This document shows, one piece after another, positions 23,400 through 35,821 of a DNA stretch of 64,000 nucleotides. How positions within the stretch are numbered: position 1 is the first letter of the stretch; each line of letters begins with the position of its first letter. The DNA comes from Mercurialis annua (lineage: Eukaryota; Streptophyta; Magnoliopsida; Malpighiales; Euphorbiaceae), in NCBI RefSeq assembly GCF_937616625.2, contig NC_065570.1, positions 8,194,001 to 8,258,000 of the forward strand. Reading direction: 5' to 3'. The notes below the pieces were generated by a model that searched no databases, was not told the DNA's origin, and saw only the letters and a list, made by a program, of their open reading frames with translations. The translations under genes were made by a program, and so were the position numbers.

Positions 23400-24912
23400 T
23401 GTCACGACCCAAATTATTAAGCCGTGACCGGCGCTAGGGAACGGGAGTGGTAGCTCCGGAACCCGTAGCAAGCCTAAAATCAATATAAATTTTTTCGCGA
23501 TTAAAACGTTTTATTATATATAATACATTATCAGAAATCTTCTTTAAATAATATAATTCAATTATAAAATATAGAATTCCTTTTCTGAAAACATTAGCGA
23601 AACAATTCCTAGAAACCAGGGTCTTACCGAGCGATATCTCATATCCAGCACCGCCCTGTTTCTGATCACAAACATCACCAATTCCATTCACGGTAATTGG
23701 TATCAAATTCAAACGGATAAACACCATCTTTCTAAACAATTCATTTATAAAATTATATCAGAGTTTACTTTTCAAATGCCATTTGAAATTGAATCATAAA
23801 CCTTATACTGACACCTACTGACTACTGCAGCTCTATAAAACTTGTACTTTGTGTAAGCCAAAAGGCTGCCAACACAAAGGAGATGGTCTGTCTGATCCGA
23901 CTCCGGTCACCTGAAAGGAAACACTGTGAGGGGGTCAGTATTTTGGGAAATACTGAATGAGCTTGCAAGTTACTAACGGTATTAATATAAAAATGTAACA
24001 TCGCATCTCAAGAAAACAATAGTATAAAACATATAAACATGTATTTGATCCGTGTGAAACTAATATCCTAGCATGCGACACATCTCTCAAACAATCATAT
24101 ATCATTCAATCCAATCGTAAATATCAATTGCGAGTCCAACTCGCTGGTGGCCCAGCCACTAGATACGGGGACTTCCAGGCTACACCGTAGCCGAGTTCAC
24201 TCTGCGTATCTAAATCATATACCCAATCGTAAATTTCGTATTCATCAACAGCTCCCAGCTGTGTCAGGTCATTTCTCAATGCAATAATACTAGACTGACT
24301 CGATACTGGTGATCACACAGCCTATTGACACCCAATAGGTAGCTAGTTTCTTCGGATCGCATACTAGTTCTCATATATATAAATTAAATAAACGTATAAC
24401 ATTTAATCAAATCATATAACATGCGATGCGTAAAAACAGTATATGTATCTATATAAAATAACTTTATATATAATACACGAAAGTAAAATGCAACTCACAG
24501 TGACCGCTATCCCAAAATTGCATTATAATGATTCCATAACGTAAGCTCCATGCGTCGTTCTCGTAGCTATTCCAGCTCGTTGGCCTGGTAGCTCGTCGGT
24601 ACGTCATTCACCTATTCACGTTACCGAATTCTTGATTTATAAACGTAAACTTAATACTTAAATCCTAAGTTATCGACTTAGGTTAACACTATCGTATTCC
24701 AAATACGATTCTTAGCTTTGGTCGTGTTCTGACACTTAGTCGAGATACTTGTTATATCTCTTTTTTAATTAATCGGAGTCCTTAATCGTTTTTAGGATCT
24801 AATATTGAAAATATCAAAATCCCATTTCTTTATGGCTAAAAGTCCATTTTAGCCCCTCGGGCAAAAAGTTCATTTTAGTCCCTCGTGGACTCATTGCACG
24901 CCCGCACAGGGT

Positions 24913-25062
24913 GGTGTGCGTCCGCACACCATGGGTGTGCGTTCGCACACCTTGGGTGTGCGTTCGCACACCATCACCGGTGTGCGTCCGCACACCGCTG
25001 GTGTGCGTTCGCACACCATCACAGGTGTGCGTTCGCACACCACGGGTGTGCGATCGCACACC
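24913..25062 (-). repeat. Array of seven palindromes GGTGTGCGTTCGCACACC in the 3' LTR
   Basis: Seven 18-bp dyads with core TGCG-NN-CGCA (centres TC, TT, TT, TC, TT, TT, AT in plus-strand order) are spaced by 2-6 bp. Arm ends are GGTG/CACC, unlike the ACTG/CAGT of the solo LTR at 13248, but complementarity is kept. It lies about 380-530 bp downstream of the minus-strand LTR TATA box (near 25445). Confidence 0.93.
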
Positions 25063-25439
25063 ACGCGCGACCTGAGCGCAGCTCCTGGAACGTCGTTTCC
25101 GGGCTTCCCGTCATGCTATCTTCCGCCATACACGTATAAAACCTCATTTCCTTCAAAACCCGTAACTTCGTTTTTCCAAAAACGTTAAAAACGATCCAAA
25201 ATCATAAAATTCCTAATTATAACCAAAACGGCTATATATTCGAATTTTCCACAAATTCTCAGATTATTACCTTAAAACGATGTTTGATATCGATAGAGAA
25301 TTCGATTCTGAAGAGATTGCCGCTTGAATCACTTGAATCGGACGTCGAACGACGAAACGGCGGCGAAACGACGTAATCGGCGATATAACTCTCGTTCTCT
25401 CTGGAAGTCTCTCTTCCCTTCTCTGATTCAATTTCTTTC

Positions 25440-25456
25440 TTATATATATCTTGGCT
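25440..25456 (-). promoter_or_regulatory. Putative TATA box of the 3' LTR
   Basis: The minus strand reads GATATATATAAG just after an ACTTTAGCC block, as in the other LTR copies. The identical site in the 5' LTR (about 32290-32306) would drive the element's own transcript. Confidence 0.45.
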
Positions 25457-25895
25457 AAAGTGCCACTTTAATCCTTGTTCTTTTTGTTTGTTATTATTTA
25501 TCTTTTAAACTTTCCTTTCTTACGATTTAGTCCATAACTAAATCGATAAATTCTTAAATTATTACTTTTACGTATCATTTATATCCGATAAATAATACTA
25601 AACTTAATATTAACATTTTCCCGTCAAATCTACAAATTTCCATTTTCGACACAAAGTGGCTAAATCACCACTTTGGTCCCTGTATTTTATTTTGAAATTT
25701 TCCTAACATTTTTCCTTTTAATTCCAATTCTAACTTTAGACTTGACTTATAATATTAAATCCCGCGCATATGATCCTTTCCAAAACCGACCTACTAAAAC
25801 TTATTTATCGGAAAACTCTCCGATTTTTGCCACTCTGGCAAATCCAGACTGGACACGTGGTCCAATTAGATAATTTAATATTTTGGGGTATTACA

Positions 25896-25909
25896 TTCTT
25901 CCCCCCTTA
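25896..25909 (-). other. Polypurine tract of the LARD
   Basis: The minus strand reads TAAGGGGGGAAGAA immediately before the 3' LTR start TGTAATACCCC. Just upstream is TTCGAGGACGAATTTT. This GACGAA...AAGGGGGG...TGTAATACCC arrangement is characteristic of plant Tekay/Del-type chromoviruses and is the main clue to the clade. Confidence 0.85.
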
Positions 25910-28900
25910 TAAAAATTCGTCCTCGAATTTTCATATAACTCCTTGACTTGACTTAGACCTTTAACTTTGTAAACTTTAATCATCACTCCATTTCTGTACT
26001 CCTTGTAGATTAATGTTAACCGTCATTGATGACCTTCTATACCGTCTCCGTCTTTTATAGTGTTTTTAGCTATTTCCGTATGTACTATAACTTCTTACCT
26101 TTGATTGCTTCTCTAAATTTTACAACACAATCGCTGTGTTTGTCCTTTGTTTGACATTCAATACTAGTTTGTCCTAGTAATGTCTGATTATTATTAACGA
26201 TAATCTCCACTCCTAAAGCTTGTTCATTTATATTCAAATGATGTACACTATCCATTAGTCTGTACCTCTTAAGCTTCTCTTATGATGATATTCGTCATGT
26301 ACATATGCACTTATGATTTTCCGTTCTTGATTTCTTCCCTCTATTTACTCCGTTTAATCATATCATCATTCCTTATTAAAAGATGTGGACATTCAACTAA
26401 CTCGGGCCTCACTACCTACGTAGTTTCTTTCGTACTGTTGTTGTCACTATCTGATTACTATTCATTGTGGTGATGGGAATCTAATCCTATTATCCACCAT
26501 CCCCATTTATCTCGTTATTTCGCTTTTCATACAAAAATTCTTTTGCTGTCCTTGTAAGGGTTACTTTGATCTTTTTCTTGCGTCTTTACTTCTCGTATAC
26601 TCCTTTACTCATTGTATATTTATCGATTTACTCCCTTTTCTTAAGAGTGATGCACTATTTTTAAAACTTCTAGTCTTTTCTTTCTTTTCATCAATCTATC
26701 TTATTCTTCATTCTTTATAACCTTGGATAACTGTCTTTGTTATCATGTCCTGTACTTCCTCTTATGATTCTTGCTATCATCTTTTAAAGATTGCCAGTCT
26801 TACATTATGTTTCTTTACACCATAGTTGCATGTGCATCCTTACTTGATATCCTATAGGAAAGAGATGTTTAATCTCTTTGTGAACCTTCTTGGTTCAGGC
26901 ACAGTTGTTACGTATACGATCTCCTTACTAGGGGAGCAACAATTGTTGCCACATTGGAGTTTTATTCCCGATTTATTCAATGCACCTTGTTTACTCCTTT
27001 ACAATGAGGATACTTGATTCTCTTAACTCTTGTCGTCGTGGGTTGATTTTAATAGTATCGTCACTGTCACTATCACTGTGTATCGTGTATACTCTTATTG
27101 ATCTTCAGATTTGTTAATCCATTATCTCATCTATCCAATTGCGCCTTCGTTTTCTCATGGAGATCTTTGTCTATTCTTAGCAAGCGTAATCATTCCTTAC
27201 GATCTTTGAGGCATGCTGACCCTTATTGATTATTACTGTATTCAAATCCTTGTTGCCATATTTGGCACGTACAATCTCTTCATATCAATCTCCTCTTGAT
27301 ATCAATTTCTCCTTTTAGTGAGTTCCTTACTATGCATCTCGTCATAATCCATTATTTGGAATTCCGATATTAACTTTAGTATTAACTTTTAGGTTATACT
27401 CGTCCTTAATTTCTCATTTACTTTCTCGTTTCATCTCATCTATCTTCTTTCTTCTTTCGTCGTCTTCTTAACGTTGATCGTCCTACGACCTTCAAGGATG
27501 CTTTTAGCATTTATCACTATAATTCACTATTCTTTTTCCATTCTTCCTTTCAATATCATATCTTAGTTTGACCTTTAATTCCCAAACTATTTCTCTTTTC
27601 CATATCGTGGTGTAAAGTTTACTCTTTACTGTCCACGGTCTTGTTATTTTCACTTGTTACTCCCTTGACTTCTTGTTTTAATTAACTAGTAGGATTAATA
27701 GTCTAATGCTATAACTCTATGGTATCTTTCTTATGTTCCATACTCATGTTCTTATCATACGCCTCGTTTGTCTTCTATTGCTTTCTTGTTATTGTTTTTC
27801 ATTATACCTTGTATCTCTTGTTTTAACATCTTTAACCTCGACTATCAATAGAGAGTCGCAATCTATTCCGTTCAAATTCCTCGACGTGTTACGCTCTCGA
27901 TCACGCGTATATTCACTTATTATACTCTTACTGACAACTTAATTGTCAGTGGATCCAATCCTATATCTCTGTCCTCTTTATCCTTCTTTGTTTCTATGTG
28001 TTCACGACTACATAAAATCCCATTTCTCTAATTCCCTTGTCAACTCTCCACGTGACTTTTCTCTTTTCTTTTCCTCGGTCACTCTTATCGAATTCCTTGC
28101 GACATACGCAGGTTATCCGTACTTTCTTAATACTTTTTACCTTAACTGGTCTCTTATTATCCATAACTGACTTTTAAATCCTTATATCTTATTATACACA
28201 CTTCATCTCTTCTTCCACATGGGTACTTTCTTGTAGGTATCTTACTTCTACCTTTTGTCTCATATTTCGATCTATCTGATGTTACTTTCTTTAGTATAGC
28301 CCAGTTCTGGCATTAAGCCTCCTCTTTGCATCCCTTCACGCATTTCAATGCTTGAAGTTTCAATTACATACCAAAACATGTTCGATACTATATAATGTAT
28401 CTCAATCCTTCATATAATATCTATGTCTTTACTAAAGGATTACTATTAATTTTCCAAGTCGATCGCACTATGCATTTTACCTTTTCATCATTCAAGCTTG
28501 AAGCTTGCGACCCTACACTCCACATACGTTCGTTACATTTATATCTTCCTTGGTTTACTAATTCATTTCATAATTACAATCTTGTGATGGAAATTCCAAC
28601 TCCTAATTCACTTATTGCCACTCTTATCGTTTACCTCTTGATCTTTCTTATTATACTTCTCAAATCATTAAATTCTATACGAGCTTGTTGTTAGCTATAC
28701 TTAATTGACCCAATTCCATACTTTATACTATTCAATTCCATACTTTATATTCTTGTTGTATGTCTATTTGGCTCGTCGCTTTTATCCATTCACATATTCA
28801 TCATCGATACTCTTATGAAATCTACTTTCACGTTCTCGGTTTGCCGATCGTAAGGGTTAACACTTAGGTCACCGTCTTAGGGACCTCGTGTTCCAGTGAC

Positions 28901-30233
28901 AACTTAATCCAACGGTTCAATAAAGAGTTGTCACGATCTTATTAAACCTGACGACTTTCTAACTCTGTGCACTTTTCACATTATCCTTTCATAAGGGTAG
29001 TCTTCTATCTTTAGGATGTAAACTGTGAGTCGATTTATATGCTCAACCATCCTCTTTCTTACTTCTATGGTATGGTAGCATGATGCTCTAATCACTTCGT
29101 TTAAAGATAGGAATATCCCAGTTCATCGTTCGATTAGTTACATTTTGCTACTCACATACCTCTTACCATTCGCTTCTCGTATATAAACTTCATTCTTCTT
29201 ACATACCTCTTTCCTTATATCGTAGTTTAATATCTTTGACGTCCTGTCAAAGAGATACTTACTTCCTAAATTATTACTAATCTGGTACGCGTCACTTCCA
29301 ATACATCTATGATTTTTAGTTATACTCTAACGCGTTAACTCAAAACTAAGTTTATATCCTAAAGGCATAACCTCTATGTTTTCCCAATTACACGTATTCA
29401 TTTGCCTCATGGCCTTGATCGCAGCTTGTTCGCGAGCACTTCACTACCGTCACAGAGTTCTGGTCTAGGTATACTTATTTAAAAAAAACAAAACTCCTTG
29501 AAAACTCTTTCAAATAAAACATCTCATTTTGAAATGTAAATCGAAATTTTATTTAAATCTTAGCAAAATTGTGCACTAGGGTGATGACGTCTCTCATCCC
29601 CAAAGAGTTGCCACATCTCACCTTTTCGTCTGAACATAATGCATATGATGCATGTACTATTAATGCATGTATTCATTTATGGTTCTTTTCATTAGCAATG
29701 TATGTAGTGATGCACTTCTATCAATGTCGTGGCATTTATCAATGACTATCACGGGTCTAGGCACAATTATGCTTTCAAAATCGTTTAAACAAAACAACTT
29801 TAGAAACTTATAAAATTTGAGTTTTGTAAGCTCTCTAGACCTTTAAACTCTGTATCCGGCAAGTTCTCTCACCTCTATAACTTCATACTTCTTCGTTATC
29901 CGCCTCCTGGCGTTTCAATCGATCCTCTCGACAGTATCTAGTCTAAATGTGCCAAGACATGAACTGCCTCATCGTAGAATTTCATCTCCTCGAGGTTCCA
30001 TCTAGATATGCATTTCACATATGCATATCTTATCGAAAACAAAATACGCGCGTGTATCTCATATACGTATGTCGCAACAAACAAACAAGCACTTCACAAA
30101 CCAATCAATTATACTTATCGCAAAACAACAATGCAAACTACTTGGATCAGACAGAACTCAACTCTATAGCTGCAGTAGTTCCTAGGTCACTTAACTAACA
30201 AAACATATATTAGCAAAGGTAACTGGACCAACT
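25910..30233 (-). other. Internal region of the LARD, no recognisable coding
   Basis: About 4.3 kb. I find no gag, protease, RT, RNase H, integrase or chromodomain motif on either strand. Frames on the minus (transcribed) strand are short. The longer plus-strand ORFs (26282, 27733, 27943, 28395, all under 100 codons) are T/C-rich and look compositional. The plus strand is markedly pyrimidine-rich, so the RNA would be purine-rich. The interior must carry packaging and priming signals if the element is mobilised. Confidence 0.8.
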
Positions 30234-30245
30234 GCTCTGATACCA
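30234..30245 (-). other. Primer binding site, initiator tRNA-Met type
   Basis: The minus strand reads TGGTATCAGAGC, four bases after the end of the 5' LTR. This is the standard iMet primer site of plant LTR elements and fixes the element's orientation. Confidence 0.92.
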
Positions 30246-31762
30246 CAATTGTCACGACCCAAATTATTAAGCCGTGACCGGCGCTAGGGAACGGGAGTGG
30301 TAGCTCCGGAACCCGTAGCAAGCCTAAAATCAATATAAATTTTTTCGCGATTAAAACGTTTTATTATATATAATACATTATCAGAAATCTTCTTTAAATA
30401 ATATAATTCAATTATAAAATATAGAATTCCTTTTCTGAAAACATTAGCGAAACAATTCCTAGAAACCAGGGTCTTACCGAGCGATATCTCATATCCAGCA
30501 CCGCCCTGTTTCTGATCACAAACATCACCAATTCCATTCACGGTAATTGGTATCAAATTCAAACGGATAAACACCATCTTTCTAAACAATTCATTTATAA
30601 AATTATATCAGAGTTTACTTTTCAAATGCCATTTGAAATTGAATCATAAACCTTATACTGACACCTACTGACTACTGCAGCTCTATAAAACTTGTACTTT
30701 GTGTAAGCCAAAAGGCTGCCAACACAAAGGAGATGGTCTGTCTGATCCGACTCCGGTCACCTGAAAGGAAACACTGTGAGGGGGTCAGTATTTTGGGAAA
30801 TACTGAATGAGCTTGCAAGTTACTAACGGTATTAATATAAAAATGTAACATCGCATCTCAAGAAAACAATAGTATAAAACATATAAACATGTATTTGATC
30901 CGTGTGAAACTAATATCCTAGCATGCGACACATCTCTCAAACAATCATATATCATTCAATCCAATCGTAAATATCAATTGCGAGTCCAACTCGCTGGTGG
31001 CCCAGCCACTAGATACGGGGACTTCCAGGCTACACCGTAGCCGAGTTCACTCTGCGTATCTAAATCATATACCCAATCGTAAATTTCGTATTCATCAACA
31101 GCTCCCAGCTGTGTCAGGTCATTTCTCAATGCAATCATACTAGACTGACTCGATACTGGTGATCACACAGCCTATTGACACCCAATAGGTAGCTAGTTTC
31201 TTCGGATCGCATACTAGTTCTCATATATAGAAATTAAATAAACGTATAACATTTAATCAAATCATATAACATGCGATGCGTAAAAACAGTATATGTATCT
31301 ATATAAAATAACTTTATATATAATACACGAAAGTAAAATGCAACTCACAGTGACCGCTATCCCAAAATTGCATTATAATGATTCCATAACGTAAGCTCCA
31401 TGCGTCGTTCTCGTAGCTATTCCAGCTCGTTGGCCTGGTAGCTCGTCGGTACGTCATTCACCTATTCACGTTACCGAATTCTTGATTTATAAACGTAAAC
31501 TTAATACTTAAATCCTAAGTTATCGACTTAGGTTAACACTATCGTATTCCAAATACGATTCTTAGCTTTGGTCGTGTTCTGACACTTAGTCGAGATACTT
31601 GTTATATCTCTTTTTTAATTAATCGGAGTCCTTAATCGTTTTTAGGATCTAATATTGAAAATATCAAAATCCCATTTCTTTATGGCTAAAAGTCCATTTT
31701 AGCCCCTCGGGCAAAAAGTTCATTTTAGTCCCTCGTGGACTCATTGCACGCCCGCACAGGGT

Positions 31763-31912
31763 GGTGTGCGTCCGCACACCATGGGTGTGCGTTCGCACAC
31801 CTTGGGTGTGCGTTCGCACACCATCACCGGTGTGCGTCCGCACACCGCTGGTGTGCGTTCGCACACCATCACAGGTGTGCGTTCGCACACCACGGGTGTG
31901 CGATCGCACACC
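31763..31912 (-). repeat. Array of seven palindromes in the 5' LTR
   Basis: Identical to the array at 24913-25062. Being in the 5' LTR downstream of the promoter, it would be transcribed into the leader of the element's RNA, where each unit could form an 8-bp stem. Confidence 0.93.
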
Positions 31913-32702
31913 ACGCGCGACCTGAGCGCAGCTCCTGGAAACGTCGTTTCCGGGCTTCCCGTCATGCTATCTTCCGCCATACACGTATAAAACCTCATTT
32001 CCTTCAAAACCCGTAACTTCGTTTTTCCAAAAACGTTAAAAACGATCCAAAATCATAAAATTCCTAATTATAACCAAAACGGCTATATATTCGAATTTTC
32101 CACAAATTCTCAGATTATTACCTTAAAACGATGTTTGATATCGATAGAGAATTCGATTCTGAAGAGATTGCCGCTTGAATCACTTGAATCGGACGTCGAA
32201 CGACGAAACGGCGGCGAAACGACGTAATCGGCGATATAACTCTCGTTCTCTCTGGAAGTCTCTCTTCCCTTCTCTGATTCAATTTCTTTCTTATATATAT
32301 CTTGGCTAAAGTGCCACTTTAATCCTTGTTCTTTTTGTTTGTTATTATTTATCTTTTAAACTTTCCTTTCTTACGATTTAGTCCATAACTAAATCGATAA
32401 ATTCTTAAATTATTACTTTTACGTATCATTTATATCCGATAAATAATACCAAACTTAATATTAACATTTTCCCGTCAAATCTACAAATTTCCATTTTCGA
32501 CACAAAGTGGCTAAATCACCACTTTGGTCCCTGTATTTTATTTTGAAATTTTCCTAACATTTTTCCTTTTAATTCCAATTCTAACTTTAGACTTGACTTA
32601 TAATATTAAATCCCGCGCATATGATCCTTTCCAAAACCGACCTACTAAAACTTATTTATCGGAAAACTCTCCGATTTTTGCCACTCTGGCAAATCCAGAC
32701 TG

Positions 32703-32711
32703 GACACGTGG
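32703..32711 (-). promoter_or_regulatory. G-box/ABRE-like CCACGTGTC in the 5' LTR
   Basis: Located 35 bp inside the LTR start. The 3' LTR has the same site at 25852-25860, and the solo LTR has it at 12486-12494. Confidence 0.5.
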
Positions 32712-32751
32712 TCCAATTAGATAATTTAATATTTTGGGGTATTACAGGTAT

Positions 32752-35700
32752 GACCAACCACACCATTGATATCTGCTATAAGAAGCATGGATATCCATCT
32801 GGATATCAGTTTAGAAACAAACAAAGTAATTTTGTGAGTCAAGAAGAGAATGTTGATCCTCAACATTGGAACAATTTTGGAAAGAACAGTTTTCACATCT
32901 TATGATAATTTTTCAGCAAGCAACAACAACAACAATGCAGATCCTAACAAGGTTTCATTCCCTTTCACAACTGAGCAATATGCCAAGATAATGGATGTGA
33001 TTCAATGCGAAGAAGAAGCAGGAACTTCATCAACTTATGTTAACACACTATTTGGCAACTTTTAAGCCAAAATTCAATTCAGGTAAACTCATTCATACTT
33101 GTCTTAATACTCCTAAGATTTTAACAAATGAGTGGATCATTGACACTGGTGCTACTGGCCATATCATATGCTCTCTTGATTATTTCATACACTATAAGTC
33201 TGTTTCTGGTGTTAAGTGAATCTACCAAATGGAGAACAAGTTGATGTTACTCATATTGGTGATGTTAAGTTGACTGATTCACTTATTCTAAATGGTGTGC
33301 TGTATATAGCCCTTTTCAACTTTAACCTGATTTCAGTGAGTAAACTTACTGACAAACCAAACATTTCTTCTTATTTCACTCCCCTCTCTGTTATGTTCAG
33401 GAATTGAGAAGACTGAGGATGATTGGACTAGCTAGAAACAAAAATGGATTGTATCATTTAGAGATAAATAAGGTTGTTTTCTGTAATGCAGTTTCTGCAA
33501 ATAATGTTGTTTCATCAAAACTCTGTCATCTTAAACTAGGGAACTTATTAAATTCTAGATTGAACCTTTAACAGATAATAGATCCTTCTATTTCATGTCA
33601 TTTTTCAAATGTATATGATACTTGCCATTACTGAAAGCAAAAAGATGGCCATTTCCTATCAGTGAATCTCATACATCAAATATTTTTGAACTTGTACATA
33701 TTGATATATGGGGGCCCTGTCAAAGTACTTCTCTTAGAGGTTTTAGTATTTTTTAACTATTGTGGATGATTTCAGTAGATACACATAGATTTTTATGTTG
33801 AAACTGAAATCAGAAGCAAGATCTCATGTTCAAATTTCTATAGTTTTGTGAAAACTCAATTTCAGAAAACCATTAAAATTATTAGATCTGATAATAGATA
33901 TGAGTTTGATATGCCTCATTTTTACCAAATACATGGGATTTTACATCAAAAATCATGTGTTTACACTACTCAACAAAATAGTGTTGTTGAGAGAAAACAT
34001 CAACACATTCTAAATGTGGCAAGGGCTTTATTTTTCCAATCATTTGTTCCTTTGTTTTTGTGGCCAGAATGCATCTTACATGCAGTCTACCTTATTAACA
34101 GAACTCCATCTCCTCTAGAGTCAAACAACACTCCATTTTTCATTCTTCATAATAAACACTCATCTTATTCTCATTTGAGAGTCTTTGGTTGTCTCTCTTT
34201 TGCTACAAATGTTTTTTCTCATAAGTCAAAATTTGACACAAGAGCAACCAAAGTTGTGTTTATAGGTTTTCAAACTGGAGTCAAGGGCTATAAGTTGTTA
34301 GATTTAAAAACTCCTCAAGTTTTTATATCCAGAAATGTTGAGTTTTATGAAAACATATTTCCATTTCATAAATCTGTAAATTATACACCTCATTTGTCTT
34401 CTGAACAGTCTGACCATTCCCATCTTGCATTTTTTGATGACTTTAGCCCTTCTAGACCATCAGTTCCTGATACACCACCCTAACCTCCAAACCTTCAATG
34501 AATAGTCTTTGGTCAATACCAATTTCTCCTCCACATCAATCTCATGCTTCCATTTTTCAGGAGATGGACTTTCCTGAGTTAAGAAGGTCTACCAGAACTA
34601 AAACTTTACCATGTTACCTCAAGGACTATACTTTAAACTTTCCAAAAACAAACAACAGACTAATATCACACACATACACCACAAAACCACATCCTATAGA
34701 GTTTGTTCTCTCTTATGCTCAATTATCACCAGCACATCATTCTTTCACTGATGCTCTTGATGTTATTAGAGAACCAATCACTTATAATGATGCCATTAAG
34801 TTTGATTGCTGGAAAGAAACTGTGCAATCAGAAATTAATGCTTTAAACATAAACAAAACTTGGCCCGTGACATCCCTGCCTCCTGGTAAACATGCTATTG
34901 GATGCATATGGGTTCATAAAACCAAGTTTAAAAGCAGATGGTTCAGTTGAAAGATGTAAGGCCAGACTGGTAGCCAAAGGATTTACACAGCAAGAAAGAA
35001 TTGACTATTTAGAGACTTTTTCTCCTGTGGAAAAAATGACCACTATCAGATCATTTCTTGCTCTACCCTCCATTAACAAATGGCATTTGATTCAATTAGA
35101 CATAGACAATGGCTTTCTACATGGTGATTTACAAGAGGAGGTTTACATGAAAATGCCTCCTGAATTTGAATCCACAACTTCAAATCAAGTGTGGAAACGT
35201 TAGAAATCCTTGTATAGCCTTAAACAAGTCAGTCGACAATGGAATGCCAAACTCACTCATGCTTTGCTTAACCAAGGATTTGTTTCTAGGGAAAAGGGTC
35301 ATTTATACCCCTAAGGTTTGTTTACAGGATCAAGTGAGCCCCTAACGTCCGGAAAGGTTCAATTATGCCCCTAACGTCTTAAAAAGTGAACAACCAGACC
35401 CCTATTTTAACTTATAAATGAGACGTTGGGGGCCTAATTGTCAAAATCGAAGGGCCTGCTTGTCCAATTTTTAAGACGTTAGGGGCATATTTGAACCTTT
35501 CCGGACGTTAAGGGCTTACTTGATCCTCGAGTCAAACGTTAAGGGCTTACTTGATCCTCGAGTCAAAAGTTAAGGGTATATATGACCCTTTTCCCTTGTT
35601 TCTACTGCTGCAGATCCTTCTCTGTTCATCAAGCATACTGGTTCTATTTTCTAGCATTACTCATCTATGTACATGATGTAATCATTGCTAGCAATGGTTT

Positions 35701-35821
35701 ACCTGCAATTCAAGTTATCAAATCTTATCTTCATGAACAATTTTACATTAAAGATTTAGGGAAACTCAAGTATTTTTTGGGATTTGAGGTAGCTAAATCC
35801 AACACTGGCATTATAATTTAA
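32752..35821 (+). pseudogene. copia gag end plus pol (protease, integrase, partial RT)
   Basis: The first codons complete the CCHC knuckle (TNHTIDICYKKHGYP) begun at 23380. Protease WIIDTGATGH lies near 33133. A GAG-pre-integrase remnant is around 33415-33560. The integrase core covers about 33690-34110, and an RT segment with [15 protein letters not shown] begins near 34945 after a frameshift. The catalytic-site equivalent of RT is degenerate: YVHDVI (near 35667) stands where copia RT has YVDD. The fold-back element at 35289 splits RT between a QGF and an STAADP motif. Coding similarity ends at 35821. Confidence 0.85.
35289..35595. mobile_element. Small fold-back MULE-like MITE in copia RT, 9-bp TSD TTGTTTCTA
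   Basis: Ends are GGGAAAAGGGTCA and TGACCCTTTTCCC. The inverted arms include CCTAACGTCCGGAAAGGTTC-type blocks. TTGTTTCTA lies at 35280-35288 and 35596-35604. Near the right arm a 37-bp unit (AACGTTAAGGGCTTACTTGA type) is duplicated in tandem. Removal with one duplicate restores the RT reading frame. Confidence 0.92.

Larger units (their letters stand above)
23400..25895 (-). repeat. 3' LTR (2496 bp)
   Basis: On the minus strand it begins TGTAATACCCC at 25895 and ends GTGACA at 23400. Differences from the partner LTR seen by eye are near 24286, 24380 and 25610 (substitutions) and 25090 (missing A). ORFs called inside it are duplicated in the partner and have no protein similarity that I recognise. 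Confidence 0.96.
23400..32746 (-). mobile_element. Complete young non-autonomous LTR element (LARD) of the Tekay/Del-like gypsy family
   Basis: Two LTRs (30250-32746 as 5' LTR, 23400-25895 as 3' LTR) flank 4354 bp. The 5-bp duplication GGTAT lies at 23395-23399 and 32747-32751. The primer site and polypurine tract are both in place for minus-strand transcription. Line-by-line comparison of the LTRs shows three substitutions and one 1-bp indel in about 2.5 kb. The interior has no long ORF on the transcribed strand. With such young LTRs the lack of gag-pol cannot be due to decay after insertion; the parent copy was already non-coding and must be mobilised in trans. The host site is the zinc-knuckle codons of a copia gag, which read through exactly if the element and one GGTAT are removed. 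Confidence 0.95.
30250..32746 (-). repeat. 5' LTR (2497 bp)
   Basis: Begins TGTAATACCCC at 32746 and ends GTGACA at 30250 (minus strand). It is nearly identical to the 3' LTR. It carries the CCACGTGTC box at 32703-32711, a TATA box near 32295, the palindrome array at 31763-31912 and a GCGCTAGGGAACGGG-type block near the end. Confidence 0.96.
21348..35821 (+). mobile_element. Ty1/copia retrotransposon, decayed, 3'-truncated, with three nested insertions
   Basis: A putative short 5' LTR (about 21348-21514) ends in TTATCA and is followed by a tRNA-Met-type primer site, TGATATCAGAGC. Coding then runs: gag (21610 on, with many breaks); a CCHC zinc knuckle split by the large LTR element at 23399/32752; aspartic protease with WIIDTGA (about 33133); integrase (about 33650-34100); and reverse transcriptase (about 34790-35821). 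The copy stops abruptly after an FLGFEV motif, so RNase H and the 3' LTR are missing. There are several stops and frameshifts, including TAG at 35201. Insertions lie at 21909-22781, 23400-32746 and 35289-35595. It cannot move on its own. Confidence 0.88.

Noticed and set aside
23434..23739. 101-codon ORF present twice (also at 30284-30589)
   Set aside because: It lies in the 3' part of the two LTRs, is duplicated only because the LTRs are, and has no recognisable domain.
24814..25188. Overlapping ORFs on both strands rich in R-S-H-T or C-A-F-A-H
   Set aside because: They are translations of the 18-bp palindrome array and repeat in every frame; no protein is implied. The same applies at 13147-13474 and 31664-32016.
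25896..30249. Hidden gag-pol in the LARD interior
   Set aside because: No RT, integrase or protease motif seen in scattered reading of both strands, and no long ORF. A profile search would be decisive.
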